Below, in pieces: positions 48,381 through 59,562 of a stretch of 64,000 nt of DNA. Origin of the DNA: Sepiola atlantica (Eukaryota > Mollusca > Cephalopoda > Sepiida > Sepiolidae); assembly GCA_963556195.1 (NCBI GenBank), contig OY744529.1:59830080-59894079 (forward strand), read 5' to 3'. A model generated the notes under the pieces. The model was given only the letters and a program-made list of their open reading frames with translations, searched no databases and had not been told where the DNA came from. Within the stretch, counting starts at the first letter, position 1. Each line of letters begins with the position of its first letter. Both the position numbers and the translations under genes were made by a program.

Positions 48381-49010
48381 ACAGGAGGCCCCACGTCCGA
48401 CTGGATGGACCAGTCGTCGAGCCAGGAAGCAACAGCAGCAGCAAAGATACAAACTCTCTTTGCTACCTGCCTGTGCCTCAGCCTGCATCTTCTGTTCCTG
48501 CTCCTCTCCTGCACAAACACCCTGCAGTTCTGACTCCTGAACTCCTGCAGTATTGAGCTCCTGCAGTCCTGAGCTATTGCACCAGCTGCTCCAACTGCAC
48601 CAGCACCCTGCAGCTCTGACTCCTGCATCAGTGGCTCCAACTCCTTTCCCTTTTTTTTTCCAACAGCCCTTATCAGGGCTACTACTCACTCAAACTACTG
48701 CAATATATTTTTTTGCCAGCCAGCGACAGCAAGGGTACCTTGTCGACATCCGTCAACAACTACCCTCCCCTTTCTCTCCAACGACATCACTCCTGTCGTT
48801 CCAGTTTGCTGTCACCAGAGACGCCACTCCCGTCTTTCCAGTCTCTCCTGTTCCAGTGACGTCATATCAAATCCCATCACTCATTGTTATTACCATTTCT
48901 TATGGTAAATAAACATACCTTTCTTTGAACAGATCACCAGTGTTTGTCCTTTCTTCTTTGTCATTGCCGTTACTTGCCTGTGTCTCCTTTCTTAGTTGTG
49001 TGGCCGATCA
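48381..49010 (+). other. Unclassified GC-moderate segment, possibly an LTR or element end
   Basis: CTCCTGCAG repeated several times (48,520-48,610), a perfect AGCCCTTATCAGGGCT hairpin near 48,666, AATAAA at 48,907, and TC-rich text ending ACCCCAACA. The poly(A) signal placed ~110 bp before the end is LTR-like, but no primer-binding site or partner LTR is seen. The flanking minus frames are shadows. Confidence 0.3.
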
Positions 49011-51005
49011 ACCCCAACACTCTCTATAACAATATATGAATGAAAGTTTCTTCATGGACGAATGCCTGCCATTAAGTGTATCTGAATAACCAATCTTATG
49101 GGGTAACAAGTAGGAAAGAAAAAAACAAGCTTTAATGCAATTTTTTATTTTAATAAAAATAATAAAATCATTAAATTAACAATTCACATTTTATTTAGAA
49201 AAGGTACAAACAAAAATGAAAATATATTCAAAAGATGCTACACAAATTTCCATATAAAAAAGTTTTGGGCATTATTTTCTTTTCTTTTAGATAATAAAAC
49301 TTAACTTACAGACGAAAGAATAAATTGAAAGGTTAAATAACAGAAAATGGTTTTACTTCTGTATTTTAGTTTTTCACAATTTTTCAACAACTCGAATGTA
49401 GTTTATCTTTGCTTCTTCTTGATACCGAATTGACTGAAATTCTACTTTTCTGTTGTTTAATTCAGAATATTGCATCTATCCAAACCGAAATAAATATTTT
49501 ACAACCAACACAATACAAATTGCCACTTCTTTTCCTCTATATAAATATAGCAATTTACTGTTGACCTTTCAAACACTGGCTTTCTCTTAATGCCGGTAAA
49601 TATACTCTTTTTTTTCTATGGACGTTTCATGACAAAAGAATAATTCACTTGAATATTCAATTATAAGATTTGATTTCTTCTTTATCTATATGAAGTTACG
49701 TATGTGTATACGTGTATATATTTGTATGTACATGATTGACTCCTAAACTAATGTAGCAGTTACATAATACAGATCTATTTTCTTTTGTAGTAACATATAA
49801 TATCGCAAGTAGTGATTGGTACGTGGTTCGGTTAATTTAAACAGGTGTTTCCAAATTCGCGTAGAAATATATAGGAAGATTAGAACAGTGTGCATACACG
49901 CTTTTTCAGCTATTTCTGCCCAAGATTATTTACTGCCCTTTACGAACAGTTCCTTGGGAGCTGTCGCTGTGACCAGACACCATATTGTTCTCCTCGTCTC
50001 TCGCATGACGTTTAGGGACAAAATGACACTCTGCGACTCCATTCTTTTACTATAGTCAACAAACCTGTCCTACTGCCTTCTCTTCTTGTGTTACTAACTC
50101 CTTCTGTTCCTATTCTCTGTTGATGAAACTGTTAAATAAAGTTGATATCATTGTAGAGAAAATTTTTTTTTTAACGAAACCTGGGGACCCTCTTTTCTTC
50201 TTCATCCCAGTCAGATGAATAGACAGCAATCCTACCACAGGAATAGCATCTCATCATCACGCTAACCTCCACACACCGATCATTATGAATCTTGGAACAC
50301 AGTTGTTAGGCGTAAATGATTTTTGTATTCTCGTTTTTACCGAAAGGGACATTGTATTTTGCTCTGGAAACTGAACACAAGTTGAATCCTGTTGGAACTG
50401 CTTGGATTTATCTTTCTTTCTCAGAGGGAAGCATGACATGGAAATAGTGCGGTGTTAAATAATATTAGAAATGAAAAAGTTTGGTTATCGCACGCCTTGT
50501 CGTTGCATCCTTGTTATGCTTGTTGTTTTTCTTTTTCACTTGGTTTGTTTACTATATTCAGTTCTATGCAGAATGAAACCTTTCTACAAGGTCTCCAATT
50601 GGTAACACGTGCATTATGCTTTCATTTTTAAAAGAAAATATATATTGCACTTCAACGTGATTCTCTGCTTTGAATAATCTTAAACATGACCAGCATCAGA
50701 GTAATTCTTTTCTTTCTTTGTCAGTGTGGAAATTGAATACTCTTTCAGCTTGTACAACCATTACAACATTTATATTCACAAAATCGATGTAAGTCACTTT
50801 GATGATAGAGGAAGAGACTCCAGCAATAAAAACGACTTTAATACGTCGGGGAGTTATTGTATTTGAAAATAAAATCAGAACAATTGAACTTATTATTTTT
50901 TCTTTCACAAATGCGGTTATTTCTCTGAGATTTGAATTCAATCGCCACTCGTCATATGGATGCTTGAACTCTGAAAAGCCGCCCCTTAAAAACTGCCATT
51001 ACTAA
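49011..51005. other. AT-rich stretch, no recognised gene
   Basis: Small frames at 49,816-50,055, 50,257-50,439 and 50,696-51,005 lack known motifs; the last overlap each other on opposite strands. Nothing supported. Confidence 0.5.
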
Positions 51006-51009
51006 CCAG

Positions 51010-51475
51010 TAAAGTGTTACCGTTGTCGACTAAGACAAGAGTCTATAAAGCATGTGTGCACAGTGTGATGTATGGAAGTGAACCCTTGATAGCGAGAGCT
51101 GAGGAAATGCATTGCATAGAGAGAAATGATATGAGAATGATACGATGGATGTGTAACGTGAGTCTTACAGACAGGCTTAGATCTGATGACCTAAGAGGAA
51201 GATTAAATCTGGACAGTATAAAGAGATGTGTGCAGAACAATAGATCCCGATGGTACGACCACGTTGAAAGAATTAATGAGAATTCTTGGGTCAGTAGATG
51301 TAAAACAATTGAGGTAGCAGGGTCAGTTCATAGGGGAAGGCCAAGGAAAACATAGGAGGAAGTGATAAAGATGGACTTCAGAGAAAGAGAGATAAATAAA
51401 GACGTGGTCAGAGATAGGTTAGTTTGGATGTCAATTTCTAAAAAGAAGTCCAAAACATGCCAGCATGTAAAACGA
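51010..51475 (+). pseudogene. LINE C-terminal relic with ATG/GAT tail
   Basis: Frame from 51,014: LSTKTRVYKACVHSVMYGSE, EEMHCIERNDMRMIRWMCNV, DDLRGRLNLDSIKRCVQNN, RSRWYDHVERINENSW, GRPRKT, stop, EEVIKMDFREREINKDVV. This is the typical C-terminal part of a LINE polymerase. A single TAG stands where the family has Trp (RKT-W-EEV) and the frame continues on the same phase. The 3' end matches the minus-strand relic at 22,035-23,095. Truncated at the 5' end, so the enzyme core is missing. Confidence 0.85.

Positions 51476-51538
<63 letters not shown>
51476..51538. repeat. ATG microsatellite, LINE tail
   Basis: A pure ATG/GAT run directly at the LINE 3' end. Poly-Met and poly-Ile frames are artefacts. 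Confidence 0.92.
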
Positions 51539-53135
51539 ACAACAACGACGCTGACAACGAGCAACAAAAAAAAACACATCCAGTGGCGAAACCATCCTTT
51601 GCGAGCTTTGGCAAATATGGTGTTACCCCTTAGTTACCATTACGATCATATTGACTCTGATATTCCGGAATAATAGAATGTGTCACGGTCAAATCTATAG
51701 GCTAGTTAACATGTGTTTTTGGTATGAAATTACATCTAGTGATGAGTACCCAATTCTGGAGCTTTGTGGAGTATAGAGTAACTCCTTAGTTGTCATTACT
51801 CCCATGTTCACTCAGATCTGCAGTGGATGTACCTGTGTTCTGTCTAGCATAGAATAAGTCCCTTAGATTTATCTCCCTTTGTCGGCCCTCATTTTTCTAA
51901 GGGATGTTTTAACCCTGACACCGTGTGCGCAGCTTCCGGTGTTCTGTCCCCTATCTCTTAGCTGCTTAGTTTCGGACCTACATGGAGGAATTTCTATCCA
52001 CTTAAATATCCCAATATTTTAGGGATCTCCGGTAAGATACACTACCTTCATTCTCTCTCAAAATAGAATTAAATAGCATGAGTATTATTTCCTTTGTACA
52101 CTTCATTTATCTAAGTGAACTTTATTCACTCTTTCTCACCACATGTGAATCTCCATTTTAACCGCTCGTAACTTGTGTATCTCTCCTGTCTCGTATTATC
52201 TTTATGTTCCTAATATTTTCTATTCTGCAATTTATTAGCTGACGGTGGTCCTTTAGATTTTAGTAAACTCCTCGTTTCCTGTCTCGTCGTCATTTTTGTA
52301 TTCGCATTTTCCTGAGACAATGTTTTTTTTTAATTTCTTTTCAGTTTTTACCGAGTTTTGTTTGTCGCTAAGAGTTTAGGCTAGCTGTCCGACGGTTACA
52401 CACAGCCCTAAGACAGCATAACCTGTCAGGTTCCCATTTATGGGTTAAATGGAATATGTTCTAGGTATGACATGTAAATGCATACATTTACATTATGAAT
52501 TACTAATTAAAGCAAACACTATGAATAAATATTCAAAAATATTAAGAACTTGAAGTATAAAACCTTTACCAAAATGACTCGATTTGGCATAACTAATCCG
52601 AAAAAGGTTAATAGGTTGGAACAACCAAACACTTACCAAGTAAAAATTAATCTTGTTTATTTGAAACGTAGATTTCGATAAGAAAAATCGCACTTTGCCC
52701 TAAATCGATTATTTGGTAAAAGCTTTATCTTGTGAAACCGATGCTCTGTTTGTTGCAAATCCGACATTATAATTGCCTCGGTTATTGATGTGATTCTCCT
52801 TCAAGTAATGCGACGTGCTAAAAATGGCTTCGTTCAACAGATGCCTCATCTCTTAGTTTTCTCAGATGGAAATCGTTCACACAGCAGGGATAAATACCTA
52901 CATTAAATAACTGACATGTTGTTGCGTTTTCTATCGAGTGCAAATACAAATCAATAAAAGACATTCTAATTGACGTTGACTTTATTTCACACTTGCAGAC
53001 AATTTCTCTTTCTACCATTTCCTCCAAAATCGATGCTTCAACTAAATTTCTCCTTCGTTCCTTATTTCTGGTCACAATCTGTGAAAATCATGATGCCAAA
53101 CCAAAATGTTCTGCAGATAATGTTAAATTACCTTC
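51539..53135. other. AT-rich stretch, nothing recognised
   Basis: TTAGTTACCATTACGATCAT and TTAGTTGTCATTACTCCCAT about 155 bp apart hint at an old duplication. No gene seen. Confidence 0.5.
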
Positions 53136-53360
53136 TTGTACAATAGTTTCCCATTTGGTGCCTTACGACCCAGAATTCGACCCTGAGATATATCAATGGC
53201 CCAACCGGGCCACATTTAGTGCTTCAATATGCAGGATTCGACAATAAGAGATCCCCACGGCACACCCAGGCCACAGTTGGTGCCTACGACCCAGGATTTG
53301 ACCCTATAATATCACTATGGCAAACACGGCCACGTTTGGTGCTACAAGAGGTTCACAAAT
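53136..53360. repeat. Degenerate tandem repeat (GGTGCCTACGACCCAGGA)
   Basis: GGTGCCTTACGACCCAGAATT, in worn forms, and CCGGGCCACATTTAGTGCT / ACGGCCACGTTTGGTGCT recur two to three times. Function unknown. Confidence 0.55.
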
Positions 53361-53489
53361 TAAAAACCAGATTTTTACTCCTGCGTTTCTCCTCTTGTAA
53401 TTTTAATTAAAGTCCTGATCGTATTGCTTATTGTCACAAATATCATGTTCTATGAAATGTGAATTCTCTTCCAAATACTATACACACAC

Positions 53490-53569
<80 letters not shown>
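53490..53569. repeat. TA microsatellite
   Basis: An alternating TA run of about 80 bp. Confidence 0.95.
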
Positions 53570-53572
<3 letters not shown>

Positions 53573-53779
53573 GAGCAATATGCAGTAATATATAGTAATA
53601 AGTAGTAATATATAGTGATAGTAGTAAAACTACACATGTAAAACAAGACTAGGTTTAAGGCTCCTAAAAATCATACTAGAATTGTCCGTAAGGACCTCGG
53701 GCATAACGGACATAAGTGTTAAGTGATAATCAGTTCTAAGTGACAGTCTTCTGGAGGTTGAAGGTCTAATCCTCAGTAC

Positions 53780-54030
53780 GGGTGATACTAAGGATACACT
53801 TTAGCATTATTTAAGACTTCTACTCGGTCATGGCACGATAGCAAGCTGCCCCGTGGACTAAATGAAGGGTTTCGTTCAAAATTCTGTAGATTCTTGAGTT
53901 TGACAGAATGATTCGAGAGTTCCATAAGATGCACCTGAAGAAAGACGGAGGTTACATCGGCCGAAACTTTGTAAAAATAATATCCAAGATGAAAACAGTA
54001 GTCCGAATAATCAAAATAATACATTTATTT
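53780..54030 (+). repeat. Single-arm relative of the 12-kb foldback
   Basis: CACCTGAAGAAAGACGGAGG, TTACATCGGCCGAAAC and ATCCAAGATGAAAACAG match the right arm of the foldback at 12,207-12,346. It lies downstream (3') of the minus-strand Penelope-like relic, consistent with a terminal piece of that element. Confidence 0.65.
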
Positions 54031-54044
54031 TGAATTTTTATATT

Positions 54045-54265
54045 TTTAATAATTAATTGTAAATCTATCTACTATTTGTATTTGTGATAATTTTTTTATT
54101 CATTTATTTTTTATAATAGTTGTAAATCTATCTATTAATTAGTGTGTTATTCCACTAGTATTCAAGATAATTTCATTTATATTTTTTTCCTTTCTTTTTT
54201 AATAATTAATTGTAAATCTATATACGAAGTGAGTTTTCCTGTTTATATTTATGATAATTTTGTTT
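54045..54265. repeat. Degenerate AT-rich repeat (TTGTAAATCTAT)
   Basis: TAATTGTAAATCTATCTAC-like text occurs three times at intervals of roughly 60-100 bp. Confidence 0.6.
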
Positions 54266-54289
54266 ATTAATATTTTTCGTTTATCCGGA

Positions 54290-55002
54290 TGTATTCATAT
54301 TTACTTAGTATTCTTGTTTTTATAATGTGTGTAGAGTTAAGTTTGAATATGATATCTACATTATTATAAATGCTGAACACAGTTTGTGTCTGTTCAGGAC
54401 GTAACATAGAAATAAAAAGAGCTTCTTTTATGCAAAGATTTTCAATGCTCCTCTCCATGGCCAAGATGTTAACCTTGACTGATTTTTATCAGCTTCCTCG
54501 CATGACGACATTAGGACCAGTATGTCGTCAATGTACCTAGTTAAGAATATGACTGAGTAGTAGGTGTTAAGGGCATGACACTCTAATCTATACATGTACG
54601 AGATGGCAAGTATTTCCGAGAGACTGGATCCTATTGAGACTGAAATAGTATAAGTCATTGGAAGAGATGCGGTCATTAATCACATCAACTGCGAGTACCG
54701 AGGTGTATAGAGCAACGACATCAAGGCTGAAAGACTATCGGTTTTGGCTTATTTGTTGTGACTGCAGCATATGTAAATGGCGGATCACTTCATCTAAACT
54801 GCTAAAGTGTCCAGGAAAGGTAAGGGTAAACGTTTAAGTAATTGAGTGAAGAATCATGAGATTTTATATAAGGGTCCTTCTATACTGGATACTGGAGGCC
54901 TGATCTGTGTAGTTATGTTGGTGTTATGTGTCTTGATAAGATGGTAGAAAGTTGAGTCTGTTGTTTCTAGTAGTAAGATTGTATTTGTATTTATTGGGAA
55001 GG
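54290..55002 (-). pseudogene. Penelope-like reverse transcriptase relic, 3' part
   Basis: Minus frames read, in order: STFYHLIKTHNTNITTQIRP (about 54,955-54,890), PPVSSIEGPLYKIS, then SIGSSLSEILAISYMYRLE (near 54,630) and TRYIDDILVLMSSCEEAD (near 54,530). The SSIxxPxY, GSSLSxILA and YIDD boxes are typical of Penelope-like and related reverse transcriptases. Stops between blocks show decay. A Merlin transposon interrupts the gene on its 5' side at 55,003-56,232. Confidence 0.7.
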
Positions 55003-55144
55003 ATCTTTCGGTACTTGTCCAGGATTTGAACCTAATTTCCGTGACTGCCCGGCAACAGCGAGCCGACAGCTAACGGAAGCGTCGAAAACGAGGCTGGCAT
55101 CAAGCAACCGATAACGATTTGAAGAAGAGACGCTTGTTAACCAA

Positions 55145-55640
55145 TTGCAAAAAATGAATTTCGAAGTGCTATGTCGCACGATTGGATCTCCGGAGGAGTG
55201 CATTAACTTTTGTCAGCAGAAAGCTCTGCTGGCAAAAGTAATGCGGTGTATGCGATGCGGCGGCGGCCGACTTTGCCGGTTAGCACCGCGAAAGACTGTG
55301 GCGGACAAATATGCCTGGAGATACCCCACCCGGAATGCCGGGCTTGGATTTCGTTGCGATCAGGGACGCTTTTTTCGCGATCAAAATTAGAAATTTCGAC
55401 CATTCTAAAGATGATCTACCTGTGGTCCCAGGATATGGCGACCGGTAAAAACCTACAAAAAGAATGCGACGTACTGTCTCGAACCACACAAGTGGACTGG
55501 AAGAATTTTCTGCGGGAGGTGTGCACCGAACATCTAGCGCGAAACCCCAGACAACTCGGAGGCCCAGGGCATACGGTTGAGATAGACGAGAGTCTGTTCA
55601 ACCGTAGAAAACATAACGTCGGCCGTGTTCTCCAGCACCC
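55145..55640 (+). pseudogene. Merlin (ISXO2-like) transposase, frameshifted and truncated
   Basis: N-terminal part in one frame (55,145-55,390): VLCRTIGSPEECINFCQQKA, MRCMRCGG, KYAWRYPTRN. It continues in another frame: GTLFSRSKLEISTILKMIYL, WSQDMATGKNLQKECDVLSR, VDWKNFLREVC, GGPGHTVEIDESLFNRRK, HNVGRVL. The WSQD and VEIDES boxes are signatures of the ISXO2-like DDE family, and IDES carries the first catalytic aspartate. After GRVL the frame hits a C-run and A-rich DNA, so the second and third catalytic residues are lost. The zinc-ribbon-like CxxC near MRCMRCGG is one half of the usual N-terminal motif. Confidence 0.85.
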
Positions 55641-55799
55641 CCCCCCCCCCGAAAAAAAACAAGCCCTACCCCTCCAAGCAAAGAATCTTCAAAATTCCCC
55701 CCCCCATAAAAAAGCTAAACAAAATAAAGGAAAAAAATGCCTAATGTAAAAAAAAAAACCTCTAAAAAAAGCTAAAAAGATGAAGAAAAACAATGCGTA

Positions 55800-55960
55800 A
55801 TTGCAAAAAAAAAAAAGTTACAAAAAAAAAAATGGTTAAAAAAGTTACAAAAAAAACAGTATTTATTATTTTAGCGAAAAAAAGTTACAAAAAAAAATGG
55901 TTAAAAAAGTTACAAAAAAAACAGTATTTATTATTTTAGCGAAAAAAAGTTTATTTATTT
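55800..55960. repeat. A-rich short tandem duplication inside Merlin
   Basis: GTTACAAAAAAA, TGGTTAAAAAAGTTAC and ACAGTATTTATTATTTTAGC occur twice about 65-70 bp apart, replacing the transposase 3' half. Confidence 0.7.
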
Positions 55961-56232
55961 CAGCTATGGGTTTGTTCATTTATTTCATTTTTTGTATAAA
56001 AATATATGCATTTCTTTTTCTGTAAGTATATTCATCGTCTTATATTGTTGTCGTCTGCCGAGCTTCATTTTTTTTTTTTTACCGATTTTCTGGCAGTTTT
56101 GTTTATACAGCGTCGACGACGCCAGCCTCGTCTTCGACTCGGCAGATCTCGAACGCTTCCGTTAGCTGTCGGCTCGCTGCTGCCGGGCAGTCACGGAAAT
56201 TAGGTTCAAATCCTGGACAAGTACCGATCTTT

Positions 56233-56430
56233 CTTCTACATATGTCGGTTCAGGTAGCGTTAATGCAGTCCTGGATTCGTGTAGAAGAGAATTTTTGTTA
56301 CATATATGTAGAGTGTGGCATTACTTCGGTGTGTACCATGGAGGAGGATGCAGAATTCTTTCCCTTTGTCAGAATGTAGGGAGAGCAGGTCTTTGTTTTC
56401 AAAGTGTTTACATTATTAACTGTCCTCATT
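56233..56430 (-). pseudogene. Penelope-like relic, 5' part beyond the Merlin insertion
   Basis: Minus frame: ENKDLLSLHSDKGKEFCILL (about 56,400-56,340) and LTLPEPTYVEERS at the junction (about 56,275-56,233). The SDKGKEFCIL text corresponds to the TKADKG-type box of Penelope-like enzymes, and it runs up to the Merlin edge, with the next part of the gene resuming at 55,002. Confidence 0.6.
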
Positions 56431-58371
56431 CTGAACACCAATTTATATTAAATATTACTTTTTTTTAAATTAGTTATGGGATTGAATTGGAATAAATTAA
56501 TATAATAAGAATGAATTAAAATTGATTTAACACACACAAAATTTCATAATTTAAGATATCTAAATCTAATTTGCTGCCAATGACTGCGTTAATGCAAAGG
56601 AAAACAATAACACCAGTGCTTAAGACCACACGAGTTTTATAAGATGTGAAACACTTATATAAAGAGGTCTTACCTCGAAATATATCATGGAACACACTAG
56701 ATCAATGTAGAAGTTGAGACTAAATCAAAAAAATAAATAAATAAAGGGACAAAAATTACTTCGTTTTTGTCTTTCTTCTCAACACCGGAATATGTTCACT
56801 TCCTGCGTTGTAATAACCTTCTATGACCTCATTATATAAATATTAAACACAATGCTTCAAGCAAACTACATCACCTTATTATAAATATTTGTATTTAACT
56901 CTTATCCTCGAGTGACTTTTGGCCTAGTAAAAGAAAAAAAAATCGGCCTGCAATTTTACCACATTATAAGCAAAATAGCAACTTGTATGCAATTAATCGT
57001 ATATGATGTATTTTCTACATTAAAGATTGTGTCTCGATATTAAATACCTAGCAATAAAAATAAAATATCGATCTATTGTAAAAGAGACAAACTGAAGATT
57101 AAAGATCTAAGGTGAAAGGTCAGCTTTGTTCTAGGCACGAATAATCAAGTCGACGAGCAGAATTTAAGATCCAGCGATAACCATTATGTTCACTTTGGGC
57201 GTATACCAGTATGAAAAGTATAAATTCCTTAATTCCTACTAGCTGTCGGTTAAATAACATTACTAATCTTGATCTACTAACATAGCTGGAGAGAGATGGA
57301 ATCTGGCAGGTACAAGTGCCCAAAGACATATGGCATGGCAGCACACCAACGATCCCCATTGGCAGCTGTGAGATAAGAGCAAGTATAAGAATATCTAAGG
57401 TAGCGCTTCAAAAAGTACAAAAGACAGTCACAGATATTTCCGACAAGTATCCAAGCTGAAACACGGATAAAATGCAATTAATGAAAAAAAAATGAAAAAA
57501 AAATGTTCCAGATTCATGGAAAAAACCCTCTGACAACTTGCAGCCCACGATCACTGTTGGTTCTCTTCTGATGGAATAATTTGTGTCTGCAAAGCAATGA
57601 TAATTCAATTTCTGGAAAGATTAAAGAAAAAGTGTTATTTGAGAAGTGACTTGTCACATATAAGCAGACCTTTGTCCTCGTCTCTCACCGGAAGCAAGAC
57701 GGAATAAAAATCGATTGCCCAAAATTGGATTGTGAAGGAACTCACAATGATTTAAGACAAGCTTGAAAAAGAAACTTAAATATACCAGAGAGAGAAAAGT
57801 TTTGCAAATCGACACTTACTCAAATTCAACACATTCGATACACAGACAGAACGAAATTAGTTAATATTTATGAAGAGAATTACATTTAAAGTAGCAGCAG
57901 TTGGACAGGAAATAAAAACGAACTGACCCCCCCCCCTCCCTGAATTGCTTACATAAAACTAAAAAACGAGATATTACGTGTTGATTTTACTGCACTTTGC
58001 CCACACATACTTCCGTTTTCGTGTTTACTCAGTCGACAGAGGTTTGTGAATTAAACCTGAACTCACTACTAAGAAAACCGGATGTTGTTGAAGAGATGCT
58101 TGACCTTCACCTTTCATTAGTGGTTGGCTTCTGATTAAACTGCTCATTACAACATCAAAGTGGTGAGAGAAATTAGCCTAAGCGACATAAAATATAACGT
58201 GTCAGTGTAATAGCTGCTTTAGTTTATATTGTTGAAGCCTGACAATTAATTGCCACCATTTTTATTTTCAGCTAGTCTCTTTCACTGGCGTGTTTGGTTT
58301 GATATGTAATCAGCGACCAGTGCTGAAGGAAAAGGAAAAAATGCATGTCTGTCAGGGTAAATCGGTGGCAT
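56431..58371. other. AT-rich stretch, no recognised gene
   Basis: Frames at 57,120-57,608 on minus lack known motifs. A C-run lies at 57,928-57,935. Nothing supported. Confidence 0.5.
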
Positions 58372-59165
58372 ATTCTGATTGTAGGGACTGATTTGCTAGA
58401 GATCCTGATCCTATTGTCTGAAGGATGCAATCTTCCCAGGCATTACTTCCTCATTTAGGAGGGTGGGTTGGTTGGTTTATTGCCGGTCATCTGGAGTTCC
58501 CCATAATGGGGAATGCCAACATATCCGTTCTTGGCTATTTTTGTACCTGACCAAAGTGCCCCCTTGGAAGAACTAGTTTTCTCCACTTTCTGGCTTTGTG
58601 CCACATCTTGCTACTGTAAATTAGAGAGATTTCATATCGACCGGGGAAACCCTTAGTAGATTCTGATACTAGAGTCTGGTTCGCTTTTGTCTGAATGATG
58701 TAGGGTTCGGTTTTGTCGTAGGAAGTCATCCTCTCAGGTATTACCTCCTTCTTTGGGAGGGAATTGGTTTATTGCCGGTTGTCTGAATTGCCACTAACGG
58801 GGAATGTTGACGTTCGCTTTGGGCTATTTTTGTACCTGACCAGAGTGCACCTTTGAGAGAGCTGGATGTTCCCAACACCTTTAACTGACCATGTCTAATG
58901 TGTTGCAAGTGGAAAGAAGGTAGAAACGCCAGCTGGAGGAATCTTCGAAGATCCTTCTTTGTTGGAATAAAGTTCGGTTTGGTCGTAGGAGGCCATCCTC
59001 CCAGGCATGACCTCCTCCTTCATGAATACTGATGTGGTTTATTGCCGGTCCCCTTAATGGGAAATGCTGGCAGATCCATTCTCGTCTATTTTTGTACCCT
59101 TCTAGAGTGCCCCTTCCAGGGAGCTGATTTCCCCTACATTAAAAAAAAATGTATAACATCTTGCG
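58372..59165 (+). repeat. Three tandem diverged U2-type SINE units
   Basis: Approximate units 58,372-58,636, 58,637-58,930 and 58,931-59,165. Each shows CATCCTCCCAGGCATTACCTCC-type text (split by changes), a GGAGGG block, GGTTTATTGCCGGT, GGGGAATGCC, a GTACCTGACCAGAGTGC-like block, and ACATCTTGC near the tail, in the same order as the young SINE units. The U2 head is eroded. These are older members of the family. Confidence 0.75.
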
Positions 59166-59560
59166 GCTATGCTTGCTTGCCCATAAGCAGGAGCTTTGAC
59201 AGCTATGCCACCTGGCAGCCATCCTGCACGAGTTTGCATTAGTTCCTTGCTCCAGACAAACTGTGGCTATTTCTTTAGATATCAGCTCGTATCTGATGCC
59301 CCATCCCTGGGCTGCATTAAATTACTGGCCCGATTTATTTTTCTGTCTAACAAAAGTATGCTAGTCAGAGTTTGGGTCAACTTTAACACAAATTTTGCTG
59401 ACTAGAACCGATTTTCGGTCCAGCCTTCGACTTAGTCAGCTGATCTTGTTGATATTTCCGGCTACTGTGCCTGGCTGCAACTAGCACCTCTGTTCCTCCT
59501 GGTTACTTTTAATCTGCTGCTTTTACTGATGTTTTGATGACTTCGTCCGGTTGTCGACTA
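59166..59560. other. Spacer, nothing recognised
   Basis: Moderate GC; frames of 66-69 aa without motifs. Possibly worn repeat. Confidence 0.45.
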
Positions 59561-59562
59561 CC

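Larger units (their letters stand above)
55009..56226 (+). mobile_element. Merlin-type DNA transposon, internally damaged
   Basis: The ends CGGTACTTGTCC... (55,009) and ...GGACAAGTACCG (56,226) form inverted repeats of about 95 bp that share GAACCTAATTTCCGTGACTG and GAGCCGACAGCTAACGGAAG. Both sides are flanked by ATCTTT (55,003-55,008 and 56,227-56,232), an apparent target duplication, though Merlin elements usually make 8-9 bp. It contains a truncated IS1595/ISXO2-like transposase and A-rich filler. Its 1.2-kb length and broken gene make it non-autonomous. Confidence 0.85.

Noticed and set aside
48381..49010. Solo LTR
   Set aside because: An AATAAA and a CA-type end are suggestive, but there is no second LTR, no primer-binding site and no clear target duplication.
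55145..55749. Bacterial insertion-sequence contamination (ISXO2-like text)
   Set aside because: Eukaryotic Merlin elements carry the same domain, and here it lies within ~95-bp inverted ends inside a Penelope-like relic in AT-rich animal DNA.
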